A stretch of 64,000 bases of DNA from Argyresthia goedartella (GCA_949825045.1 OX463810.1:39070201-39134200), one strand, 5' to 3'; shown: positions 51,571-61,304, numbered from the stretch's first letter. Translations and numbers: made by a program. The notes: generated from the letters alone by a model not told the origin.

Positions 51571-52412
51571 TTTGTTCTATAAAGGAATATCTCTGATAGT
51601 GAGCGGCTGACTGCTTCGCATCTACAAAAATCTGCCACATAGCTGGTTAATATAGAAAATAGATTTCCGATGGGCATTTAGCATAAACCAGCGGAGCGCA
51701 TATATGTCTGGAACACAGTAATTTGCTTCAATACAGAGCTCATACATAATTCCCTTAGTTTCTCACACGCTGTGGTCACCCCTGTAGTTAGTCTGTCAGC
51801 CTGTCTCCGTATTGATATTAATGACAATTTACTTACTGCCCCGCAGCAGACGGATGCATTGGACAGAGTTGTGGGAGTGTAGATATGTTATGGTTTAATT
51901 CCGTAGCGGACTGAAACCGGCTAGTTAGGGAGTGAACGAGACAGTGAGCGTAGGAGCTACTTGCCGCTGTCTCGCTCACGCGACACGTCTAAGGATAGTT
52001 TATAAAGTATAACCAAGAAGGTAATAATATAAACAAACGGAAGCAACATGACCAATTTAGATAAAATTGGTAATTTTAAATTTTACCGGGTGTGCCAAGT
52101 CAAGACAAGTTTGTTTAGGGTTTTTTGCAATACCTTCTTAGCGTTACCATAGTGAAGGGTAATGTACAGTAAGAAATGGAATTAGCTGGGCTGTGCCAAA
52201 ACTAAAGTAGTATGCAAGACGGCCCAATGCTATGCCTATTCTATTATATTATATTCTAATGCCGTTCTTACTTTACTACCAGAGCTCTGGTATCGCCCTA
52301 TCCCCTGTCAAGCAAAATGGGCTATTAGTGTCTAACCACACTATACGGAAGTTCCGCGGCTGATTTTACGTACCGACACACCGTACGCGCGGAAAGTTAC
52401 ACGACAGAATTG
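51571..52412. other. No gene seen
   Basis: No supported gene. GAACGAGACAGTGAGCGTAG and GCTGTCTCGCTCACGCG (51,936-51,980) form an imperfect inverted pair. Confidence 0.4.
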
Positions 52413-52600
52413 TATATGTCACCATAAGATAGTCAAACCCGTTAGTTGATAAACTAACGTTTTTTCTCTCGTTAGTTGGTCAACTATCGACAGATTCTAA
52501 TTCTAAACCCTGTCGGTCTGGTTTACTATCTGTCGATAGTTGATCAACTAACGCGTCAGTTTATCAACTAACGGTTTTGATTATCTTACGGTGACATATA
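52413..52600. mobile_element. 188-bp palindromic MITE
   Basis: The left end TATATGTCACCATAAGATAG and its right counterpart (CTTACGGTGACATATA) begin arms of about 75 bp each, passing through CGTTAGTTGATAAACT and GTCAACTATCGACAGAT. The unpaired centre is short. The outer TATA could be a target duplication or part of the arms. Repeated CGTTAGTTG-type words (GTTAGTTGATAAACTAACG) form additional small stems within each arm. Confidence 0.85.
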
Positions 52601-52629
52601 TGTATATACATTTCCACCGAATACGCTCG

Positions 52630-52937
52630 AAGTACGTTGTACGAACATGACATGATATGATGACATGAATCATTTATACTGTATAACATGAAAATGTATA
52701 TACAGTATAAATGATTTCTTTAAACCATAACTAATTTCAAATCCAATAATGACATCTTAAATTCTTGACATTGTATAATAATTTTGTAAATAATATAGCT
52801 TCTAATTTTAAATCATTATATTTGTATACCATATAATGGTGCTACACGCTTGTCCGTATTTATGTATTATATAAAACCTACATGTACCGTGTTTGCTGAC
52901 AAATAAAGACTTGAATTGAATTGAATTGAATTGACGT
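52630..52937 (+). mobile_element. LINE-like 3' end with (TTGAA)n tail
   Basis: Ends GTTTGCTGACAAATAAAGAC followed by TTGAATTGAATTGAATTGAA (about 52,911-52,934). A polyadenylation-like AATAAA precedes the simple tail. No coding sequence. It also has an inverted pair ATCATTTATACTGTAT and ATACAGTATAAATGAT at 52,669-52,712. Confidence 0.55.
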
Positions 52938-53524
52938 TATTTCGGCAAATGTGTTGCCAGTAATTGAAATAGCATTGCAGGCGTAATAACACGGGACTTC
53001 GGTCGCCTAGTTCCAGCATAGTATGGTTAGACTCTTAAATAACCGGCTATATGTGGGCACAACTGTGCCTCTTCCATCCCGTATGACAAAACCCATGACG
53101 CCATGTGTTTGTATGTGTATCCAACCGGAAGGCATCCATCTCCGGAAGGCAGTGCTCAAACGAGAATGAAGTATCTCCTCTCCTGCAACTCGGTGCACAA
53201 ACTCTATTTCACTGTAACGTGCAATTTACGGTCCATTTACTTTACTCTATGGCTACTTAGAGCTGATGAATGAATGAAGAGGTTTCTGCTGAGAATACGG
53301 TTTTTATGGAAAAAACTATACTTATAGTGGTGCCATTCTCAGAAGTAGTATTCGGCAACTGCCAAAAGTAGAGACAGAGTTATCCGTCGGTCTCCCTTCG
53401 TTAAGGAGAAGAAGCCTTTGGTATAGCTTTGTCCCTACTGTTAAGATATTTCAAATGTGACTTTTAAGAATGGGTCCACAGTAGTTGTAGATTTTTTGTA
53501 TTAATTAAATGGTACTTATTATGC

Positions 53525-53612
53525 ATGAGTATGAAAGTAGCCGCACCAATAAGTTTGTAAACAACATTTTTTTATGTCAAATCCAAACTATTCACTCCAC
53601 ACCATCTCTATA
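53525..53612 (+). repeat. Fragment of the AGGGTTCCGTACC family
   Basis: GTATGAAAGTAGCCGCACCA, AATCCAAACTATTCACTCCA and CACCATCTC match the interior of the 29,556 and 47,108 copies. No ends. Confidence 0.7.
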
Positions 53613-53643
53613 GATTAAGATTTAGATTATTTTTTTATTGAAT

Positions 53644-54064
53644 ATAATAGTAGTTTATGTGACTGATACATAATGGAGGGCGTTATAACTCGAGAGTGAG
53701 TTAATTATATGGGCCTAATTATGTACAGTTACATACACTAGTTTATCTACACACATATCATAAGCTCTCTTTAATGTGTTCAGGAACCGCATGTTCGACC
53801 GGCATGGTGGCATTGATAATTCCTTTGCACTTGTTTAGCTTGTTCAGTAGTACCAACTTCACAAACAAAGCAGGGGCAGCACGCAGGCTGGTGTCGGCGT
53901 TCTAAATTTAAATGTCATAATATGTAGAAAAATTACACATTATGGTCATAATGTGTAATTTTTCAGATAAGAAATGAGTTTTTACCAAGTAGTTTAACAT
54001 TATTCTGATCGTAACGTGCGGTTTTTGTACGCAGTAAAGAGGGTTTATGATACTTGTGTAGATA
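53644..54064 (-). repeat. Dispersed repeat A/B, copy 5
   Basis: On the plus strand from TAGTAGTTTATGTGACTGAT to ATGATACTTGTGTAGAT. Hairpin arms AAAAATTACACATTATG and CATAATGTGTAATTTTT pair over 17 bp (53,929-53,964). Followed head-to-tail by copy 6. Confidence 0.85.
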
Positions 54065-54563
54065 ATAGTAGTTTATGTGACTGCTGCATAATGGAGGGCA
54101 TTAAAACTCGAGAGTGGGTTTATGAAACGAGCCGCAGGCGAGTTTCATAATAATATCACTCGAGAGTTTTAATGCCTAATTATGTACAGTTACATACACT
54201 AGTTTATCTACACACATATCATAAGCTCTCTTTGATGTGTTCAGGAACCGCATGTTTGACCGGCATTGTGGTTCTGCAATTGTTTAGCTTGCTCTTTAGT
54301 ACCAACTTCACGCAGACGGGCGTCGGCGTTCGAAATTTGAATGTCAGTACCAACTTCACAGACAAACTAGGGACGGAAAGCGGGTGGGTGTCGGCGTTCG
54401 AAATTTGAATGTCATTATATGTAGAAAAACTACACATAATGACCATTATGTGTAGTTTTCCAGATATGAAACGAGTTTTTACCAAGTAGTTTAACATAAT
54501 GCTGATCGTAACGTGCGGTTTTTGAACGCAGTAAAGAGGGTTTATGATACGTGTGTAGATAAA
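54065..54563 (-). repeat. Dispersed repeat A/B, copy 6
   Basis: From TAGTAGTTTATGTGACTGCT to GATACGTGTGTAGATAAA on the plus strand. It contains the B palindrome intact (ACTCGAGAGTGGGTTTATGA and ACTCGAGAGTTTTAATGCC) and a duplicated TCGGCGTTCGAAATTTGAAT segment, as in copy 4. Hairpin arms AAAACTACACATAATG and CATTATGTGTAGTTTT. Confidence 0.85.
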
Positions 54564-55124
54564 TAAATAAATTGTCTCATTCAACGTCAAAATTATACTT
54601 ACTCATAACTAAAAGTAATTTTTTTATATAATAAAAGACTACACCGTTTCGGAAGGTGGGCCTAGGGGTTAAGAAGAAACGGCAAGAAACTCCCCCATAC
54701 CTTATTTTTTAAAAGAGACTTCACAACAGGTACTGGTATTGGTCTAAGGAAATTCGCCGGCGAGTGATAGATCGCCCCTCGTCGAATTTCTGTGCGCTGA
54801 GATGGTATGGTCCATGCAGTTTTGTCATCCAAGTATTCCTTAATACTATAATAGGATTTTCATAGCAGCTAATTTTTAACATAGTTTTTGAACCTCTATT
54901 CAGGAAGGATCTATTATTCCTTTGGTATTTTATTGTAGAATCGAATACAGTGCCCCATGAATGATGTGCCTACTTTACTTAGTCTAAATAAAAGCTGTCT
55001 AAACGTGCTCATACATTTTTTAATATTTAAAATAGCTTTAAATGCTAATTCAAGTCCATGTGCCGTTTTATTTGGACATTTCTAATGTTAATTGTATGCC
55101 TATCACCTACAGTTTTATATTGTA
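54564..55124. other. Probable worn LINE 3' DNA, no open frame
   Basis: GGTTAAGAAGAAACGGCAAG and AAACTCCCCCATACC near 54,668-54,705 look like a retroelement tail often met in moth DNA, but the call is from memory. No coding frame. Confidence 0.3.
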
Positions 55125-55195
55125 CTACCATTTTACGGTGGTACGGTACATTTCACGCGCGTGTTCGATCCGCACTTGACCGCTTTTTGCATAAA
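55125..55195 (+). repeat. 3' end of an AGGGTTCCGTACC-family element
   Basis: ACGGTGGTACGGTACATTTC, then GATCCGCACTTGACCGC and T bases. Only the last 70 bases of the family. Confidence 0.65.
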
Positions 55196-55613
55196 ATTAC
55201 CCACAAGGTTTCAGGTGTCGGGGGTGTTTGAAAACTTTATTGTATTTTTATTTTTAATAGTTATAATATAACAAGTACACCATCGATGAAGTCCAAGTTG
55301 AATTCCACCACATAATTTAATGCTTAAATTAATTGCTATACTTAATACCTCATGAGTTTAAGGAAAAAGCGAGGACTAGAAGTTTTGTACAAGTAAGCCG
55401 AGCTTATGTTTTGTGTTGTGACAAAAACCGTGACTGATTACATACATGCCACGAGGATTTCCGAGAGCTTTTTTCTCCACTCGTAACGCCGCATTATAGA
55501 CGTGATGTAATTTACCGAAATTTTACATGGGGGCTTTGAGATTATTTCTATTTTATCTTTTGGGTTTGTTGGGTTCTAATATATATGAACAAAATTATTA
55601 TTATGTTGTATAT

Positions 55614-56331
55614 GTTACGGCTAAAGCTAGGTGTGAAACTAAACTTAAGTTTAGCCGGCTAGTCTTAAGATTAATTTCGAGCCTCGGCTAATGTCCGAAA
55701 TAATGTTCACTGCGATAAATGATTTCAACATTAGTCGGCTAAATTGCAGTTTAGCCTCGACGCTGTTGAGGCTAAGGATGCGTGAGAAAATATGGTTGAC
55801 ATTAGCCGATTAAACTTAAGTTTATTTTTCTGTATACCTAGGCTAATGTTGAAAAATTACCGTCTTAATCTGGAATAAGTGATGATAATGATTCGGTAGC
55901 CGTAAACACTGCGGTACAGGATAAGGATAACAATAAAAAATATTTATACTCGTCTTATTATAGTTTTTGTTGTTCTTACATGTTCAACCTAACACGAAGG
56001 ATAAAGGGGGCTTCGCTTCGCTCACTCCCTTTACCCTTCACCTAAGCTACCGAGTGTTTTACCCTGATATTAGAAATAGCTTACTCATCTGAATAAAATT
56101 ACCCCGCCCCGCTCCCCGTAGTCACACGAATTCTTCGTTTCCAACATTAGCTAAATAATGTCCAACATTAATCGAAATGCATCGGCTAATCGAAGTGCAG
56201 TCTAGCCGATTAAAGATGACATCCGTTATCACAAACGAACATGACTTCGGACATAAGCCGAGGCACGAAATTAATCTTAAGACTAGCCGGCTAAACTTAA
56301 GTTTAGTTTCACAAATAGCTTTAGCCGTAAC
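55614..56331. mobile_element. 718-bp long terminal-inverted-repeat element
   Basis: The arms 55,614-55,710 and 56,235-56,331 are near-perfect reverse complements over about 95 bp, starting GTTACGGCTAAAGCTA and including AAACTTAAGTTTAGCCGGCT. Short sub-repeats of the type GGCTAA and TTAGCCG recur inside. TAT lies outside both ends but is itself inverted, so the target duplication (TA or ATAT) is ambiguous. The centre holds a copy of the GGTAAAGGGG-core MITE. No transposase. Confidence 0.85.
55915..56075 (+). repeat. Copy of the GGTAAAGGGG-core MITE inside the long-TIR element
   Basis: TTCTTACATGTTCAACCTAA, GGGGGCTTCGCTTCGCTCAC, CCCTTTACCCTTCACCTAAG and TACCGAGTGTTTTACCCTGA match the complete MITE at 37,701-37,940 in the same orientation. 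The outer inverted ends are worn or missing. Confidence 0.7.
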
Positions 56332-56409
56332 ATATATATGGGTGACGATTAAATATTGTATAATATTGTGCACGCGTATGTCAAGATCATAATATCATAT
56401 GAATTAGAA

Positions 56410-56668
56410 GTGAAGCTCAGTAATGTCCCCGCCGAGGGGCATGGGATTTTACCAGAATACGTGTAATATTAAGCCATACTCCAACACGCTGGCTCAGTGC
56501 GGTTTGATGGAGGGGTGTCCTTCTTGAACTATATAAGCATAGCGTGTCATCCGAAATAAAAAAAATGCCACATAGAAACGGACACCCATCTAGTACCCGT
56601 CTCGGCCAGATGTTGCTACCCGCACGATCGTTTCCGATGTGCGAATACCGCTAGGTCACGTACGCTTG
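56410..56668 (-). repeat. SINE-like dispersed repeat, near complete (GCGTCCGTGGCG family)
   Basis: In reverse complement: GTGACCTAGCGGTATTCG, CACATCGGAAACGATCGTGC, GGTAGCAACATCTGGCC, GATGGGTGTCCGTTTCTATG, then CCTCCATCAAACCGCACTGA and GTATGGCTTAATATTACACG. Same order as at 17,578-17,960. Confidence 0.72.
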
Positions 56669-56989
56669 CAGGTCCAGGTCGATATAGAATATTCTACAAA
56701 ATCGTAACCAATTCCTTTACACTTTATTATATATGATTACATCATAAAAATTGCTGACATCATTCAATTACAAACAATAATATCTGCTAGAGCAAAATGA
56801 AATTATTCAACAGACATATGTGAGTATGTTAATTATAGTATGCCTTCATGTTACGTATTTTTGGTCATGTATTCTAGGTCGGGCTATAAGTTTTGTCACA
56901 TACATTAAATGAAATAAATGTCACAAAAATCTCTGTAAAACAAATAATTTTATATCAAACGAAAGGTTACAAAATACAGATTTAAATAT

Positions 56990-57052
56990 CATCAAACTAT
57001 TCAAAATGACGTCCCCTATTTTCGATACAAACATGCCTTTAATCTGAGCGGC
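56990..57052 (-). pseudogene. maT transposase relic, C-terminal end
   Basis: On the minus strand this short piece, left of the insertion, encodes WPLRLKACLYRK then a stop and GRHFE, the counterpart of WPRRIKTCIQNRGGHFE in the transposase at 42,361-43,405. It joins to 58,505 once the insertion is removed, restoring DDWP. Confidence 0.75.
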
Positions 57053-57054
57053 CA

Positions 57055-58502
57055 CCCAAGTAGCACAAAGCTGCATTATATAATTCCACATAAGGTCCAC
57101 ATCGGTTGTATTAGCACTTTTAACGACTTATTAGTGTTCACTCGGACTGCAATAGCTGCATAGGAAATATCGAGACCCAATATAATCCAATATTCGGTAC
57201 TGCGATTCTATTAAGCGCTACAAAGACGCCACAGATCCACTGTTATTCAGCGTTTAGTAGAGTTGTACCTATCAGCTGCAAAAACGCATTTTTTGGACAC
57301 AAATAGTGCAGTTTTCTGAATAATGGTTCACAGGTGTATCCTAAAACACTTGCATTTTAAGAGACAACATACGAACCTCAATAACGCAAACAGACACGAT
57401 GTGAAGTCTATTAACAAAGATAGAAGACTTTTATTCATTGATAGAGTATACTTATATATCAGCATTAATATAGGCCAATATTGTACCAAGTGTGACCTTT
57501 TATGCAGTTACACAGCAGCGCCCTGCTATAAATCTGTACATCGTGACCATCAATTCAGACCTGGGCTGAATAATGGAATTTAATTCAGCATTAAGACTAC
57601 TGGTTGAGTTATATTTTACCATATTATTTTATATTTTGCCAAGCGTGGTCATTTATAAAGCATTTAGCATTAAATTTAAGTTAACACTGACCAGTCGTTT
57701 ATCCGCCATTTTTAAGTACGTCACGCGTATTATTGTAAACATTTAGCTTCTATCCATTTAGTTTATATCAGAAAATATCAGCTTGCACTGAACTATATCA
57801 AAAATAAATGAACATGTAAACAGCTTTTAAATGTAAAAGTAATACGTAAAAAAAATACTTGCAAATAGCCTATTTTATTTTGAACCTTTTTTACGTATTT
57901 GTGGATATTATGAGAGCGCGTGAAAATTTTTACCTAAATATGTATGGTATTTCACACTAAAGTTATATTCCCGAAACAATTTAACACTAATTAAAATAAC
58001 TCAAAGTTTTACTTAACATTAACTTTATTATTTATCCACAAAATGGCAACCAAAACATCTTCATTTACACGCACAATATTACTTACTGCACTTCAACACT
58101 CTTGTACGGAATAAAAATAAAAAATGCGTTTCTGCATACCACAATTTCACTGATAATTTTCTTTTAGCTCTGATAAAGCATTTAAGATGACCAAACTTAT
58201 TCAAATTTTTCGAATGATTGTAAGAATGGCTGCATATTAAGTATAATGAGTACCACGTGCCTCGTTATTCAGGCAATGTTCAGCACTTGGAGTAGCTGTT
58301 GCCTTTATTAATGCAAACATAATGTTATTATAATTCAGTTGTACAGCAAAGTGCCACGTAATTTGTGCCTAAATTAGAGTTATATCAGCATTATATGCGA
58401 ATATAATGCTGATATACAGCAATTTTTAACAGCTATTGTGTCCAAGGTGTACTGTAAAAATGCTGTTACACAGAACCACACAGAACCTTTGTGCTACTTG
58501 GG
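57055..58502. mobile_element. Unclassified 1,448-bp inverted-repeat element
   Basis: The ends are a perfect 16-bp inverted repeat, CCCAAGTAGCACAAAG at the left and CTTTGTGCTACTTGGG at the right. The host mariner reading frame shows the empty site, and CA is present on both sides (57,053-57,054 and 58,503-58,504), a 2-bp duplication. About 85-120 bases from the right end is a 16-bp stem, TATATCAGCATTATAT/ATATAATGCTGATATA, with loop GCGA. The longest frame (86 codons, 57,323-57,583) has no recognised motif, so it is non-autonomous. I cannot place the superfamily. Confidence 0.8.
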
Positions 58503-58504
58503 CA

Positions 58505-59380
58505 GTCATCGATAGAAGCATGCACCACATCGATGCTAATATTGGCCACTGATTTAATCAGGGATGCTTTGAAATACTCTAAATTGCAATGAGTTTTAGC
58601 GCAGACCTTCTCCTCTAAATACTGCCATATTTTATAATCCAATGGATGCAAGTCTCGACTCGAGCAGGGCCAGCCTTCGTGTCTAATAAAGTCTATTCCG
58701 CGGAAAGAGAGCCAATTTTGAGTGCTTTTTGCCTGCTGGAATACTCAGTGTCTGTTTTTTAACATTGACTGTGAAATAGGTTCCACGAGGTCTGTTAGAA
58801 CTGTGTTTTGGTACACGAGTACACTTGTTTAACTACTTTTTCTCAAAAATACACCTCAGTTAGGCCCGAATAGGAAACCCCAAGCCAAACCATAAATGAC
58901 AATGGATGGTGACCACGCTGAACTTCTTTACTGTTATGCGTATACACTCTATCATTCTGTATGTTAAAGATTTCCTTGACAGCAAATATTTTTCCGTCCG
59001 AAAAAAGGATTTCGCGGTATTTTTTCCCGCGTATCGCTTAAACAAAACTCGGGATCTATCGAACTTGATTTTGTTCAGTCGTGAATTAAGCAAAGGTGCA
59101 GTTTTTTTCGGTAAGCTCGTAGTCCAAGGTCTTTATTCAACAGCCTTTTACCTGTAGTTCTTCTTAACCTCATTTGGAGAGCCAACAGTTTTTGCTTCGG
59201 AACGGGATATATTTGTATTAGCGCCTTCACTGCTTCGATCATTGCCGGAGAACGAACAGAACGTGGATGACCGCCCTTTTCCTTATCTTCTAATCTCGAA
59301 TCTACGATCGAATAATACGATAAACGAACCTCAATGTTTTTTTTTTCAGCAGTTTGAAAATCTCCGTTGGCGCGTGACCG
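58505..59380 (-). pseudogene. maT transposase relic, main part
   Basis: Reading on the minus strand with many frame changes: LNKIKFDRSRVLFKRYAGKN, SFFRTEKYLLSRKSLT in place of FSDEKIF, then WFGLGFPIRA, and after damage HPLDYKIWQYLEEKVCAKTH, LEYFKASLIKSVANISIDVV, HASIDD. The catalytic blocks are altered, so it is old and inactive. Coding similarity to the transposase at 42,361-43,405 is evident along its length. Confidence 0.75.
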
Positions 59381-59539
59381 TGACTATTCTTTTCGCGTGC
59401 ACTCTATTTTTGAAAATAAAGAAAATTACAGAAAACCTATGAAACTATATTCGTATTTCGAACACCTATAACTTTTTCGGTTCGCGTTCTAAATTCGAAG
59501 TTTGAGGAATGTGACAAAACTTATGGCTCGACCCATGTT

Positions 59540-59844
59540 TACACTACTCGCAGCTATAAACCTTAATTAAATCCTTTTGATACAGTGACCTACGACTTCC
59601 TCAAACTAATTTCTGCAAACAACTTTGATGTGAAACAACTTTGATGTTTTTCCTTCAGGCTCGTCACGTCACGTCCGGCCCAACTCGTTTCACATCAAGA
59701 ACGTGACGTCACACGCTAAATAATACCACGGTATATTATGATTAATTAACGCTCTACACGACATAGACAGAGCGGAAACGCAGTAAGACTGTGGTATTAC
59801 TGCGTTTCCGCTTATTTTGTTACTTATTTCGTTTTCACCATAGA
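59540..59844. other. No gene seen
   Basis: ACTGCGTTTCCGCT near 59,805 and AGCGGAAACGCAGT at 59,771 form a 14-bp inverted pair. Nothing else supported. Confidence 0.4.
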
Positions 59845-60055
59845 TGAGCTCCGCGTTGTGGTCCGAGGATCTGCCTCCCAAGCAGGTCCCGGGTAGAAAT
59901 ACCGGCTAGAGTGGAAGAACTAAAACCCTGGGCATTTTGGTATATGTGGGTCGTCGCTGTTTCCGGTTCCCACGACACAGGTATCCCAGAGTGGGGCCAG
60001 AATCAATGTTTGTGTCTGAATGGAAATGTTTATGTTTTAAAATATTTGTAGGTGA
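59845..60055 (+). mobile_element. tRNA-derived SINE (29,971 family)
   Basis: CTCCGCGTTGTGGTCCGAGG and GCAGGTCCCGGGTAGAAATA give a worn head with a damaged B box. The body follows with ACCCTGGGCATTTTGGTATA, CGGTTCCCACGACACAGGTA and GTGGGGCCAGAATCAATGTT. Confidence 0.72.
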
Positions 60056-60167
60056 TATGGTCAAATACAATAAGTCCTTAATGAACAAAACAACCGCTAC
60101 GTGAACAACATGCTGCCAGCAGCAATATTCACAGAACATCTGGCACTAGACACCGAAGCGCAAGCTA

Positions 60168-60428
60168 TAAAATCCAAAGCCTCACCCCCAAAGCAAACAC
60201 AGACATTACCATGGCACCCTGGAATGTCCTTTCCAGTCATTAGGAACTACACACGAGTATTTGGCAAGCCTGTTGGCATGGCAACCAGTGCAAGCTAGCT
60301 TGCTAAAGCCAAGCCATAGATGGTCTTGGCTCCAAACACGACTGCTCAAAGTGTGCAGCGATTTCGGTTTAGATGTTGTCGAGCTTCGTAGTTTCAAGCA
60401 TTTGGAAGCCATTGAATTGTATCGCTGA
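60168..60428 (+). other. Unrecognised open reading stretch, 86 codons
   Basis: A frame without an ATG near its start is open from 60,168 to a TGA at 60,426-60,428. Its end reads WSWLQTRLLKVCSDFGLDVV then ELRSFKHLEAIELYR. Codon pattern and composition look protein-like, but I recognise no family. TGATGTAAGTAAGT directly after contains a good 5' splice-site-like GTAAGT. It could be a decayed exon, a processed gene remnant or a mobile-element piece. A second frame (60,101-60,298) overlaps it, which weakens the case. Confidence 0.25.
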
Positions 60429-60693
60429 TGTAAGTAAGTATGTTTTACAGTTAGTAACGCAAACGATTTAATATTATTTACACTAAATCCGTTCCTTCAT
60501 AAGTAACCCACCAATAAAACTCAATACAATGTCGATAAATGTGCATTACTAATATAATTAATACAGTTTTAGGGTAGTCATTTGGCTAGACTTTTATATT
60601 CTGCTGTTGAACGCATCGGCCTGCTGACACAGACTGCTGCTACAATAAACTGCTGCGCTATTGGCTTTCACAGAGAGAAAATCGTGATTTAAA

Positions 60694-60779
60694 CGGTAAA
60701 TTGTAAATTTTCTGTCTGTCAAATAGAACAGAAAATTTACAATTTACCGTAAATTGTAAATTTTCTGTCTGTCAAATAG
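60694..60779. repeat. Direct-and-inverted triplicate of a 22-32 bp word
   Basis: CGGTAAATTGTAAATTTTCT (60,694) is followed by its inverse AGAAAATTTACAATTTACCG (60,730) and again by the direct form CGTAAATTGTAAATTTTCTG (60,748). The two direct forms continue with TCTGTCAAATAG. The middle segment can pair with either neighbour. Confidence 0.9.
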
Positions 60780-61034
60780 GCTCAACATGTTGAACCTTCA
60801 ACAAATTCCTGAATGTGGCAATACAGTGTGGCTAACTGTAGGATTTGAGTATCAAGTGATAATTATTTATGCACCCTCGCTCAAAAAATAAACGCAGGGG
60901 AGTGAAAGGTTTTTTTAAAGGCATAACGCTTAGATTTGAAAACGCTTTTAATTTAATCTTGTAAATTCTGAAAATTCTAAACTAAAGAGAAAATATTTGG
61001 AAATTTGGTTTTAAATAAATGGATTTTTTCATAA
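60780..61034. other. No gene seen
   Basis: AT-rich DNA between the triplicate repeat and the open stretch at 61,035. Confidence 0.4.
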
Positions 61035-61304
61035 AACACTGCGATACATGCCACCCGCACTGCGATTGGTAAAACCAAAACAAAAGATCGATTACAGCCT
61101 GACTTTTCCATTTACAAAACCTTATCCTACCCCAAAGGAAATGGAACGTATGATGCCAGTAGTGTAGATTCTGAAAAGACTTCAGCAGATGGTCTAGCGA
61201 GCAAATCCCTTGTGCTAAGTCTGCCAGATTACGTATCTGAGAGATTCAATGAGACTGACCAGTACTGTGAAAAATGTGTCGATTTGGCTTCGCAGTATTT
61301 CTAA
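61035..61304 (+). other. Unrecognised open reading stretch, 89 codons to a stop
   Basis: Open from a TAA at 61,032-61,034 to TAA at 61,302-61,304. There is no ATG in frame. The second half reads SSVDSEKTSADGLASKSLVL, SLPDYVSERFNETDQYCEKC, VDLASQYF, acidic and with a CxxC pair. It has the look of the C-terminal exon of a protein but no family is recognised. No clear 3' splice site precedes it. Spacing of 600 bases from the open stretch at 60,168 leaves open that both belong to one broken gene. Confidence 0.3.

Larger units (their letters stand above)
56872..59539 (-). mobile_element. Dead maT-type mariner, split by another element
   Basis: The inverted ends GGTCGGGCTATAAGTTTTGT (left) and, in reverse complement, GGTCGAGCCATAAGTTTTGT (right) both run into CACAT. 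TA lies outside each. Taking out the insertion at 57,055-58,502 leaves about 1.2 kb, the size of a mariner. The ends and protein are related to, but clearly diverged from, the maT at 42,218. Confidence 0.82.

Noticed and set aside
52438..52580. Possible operator or recombination site from repeated CGTTAGTTG words
   Set aside because: The words are part of the arms of the palindromic MITE and need no separate explanation.
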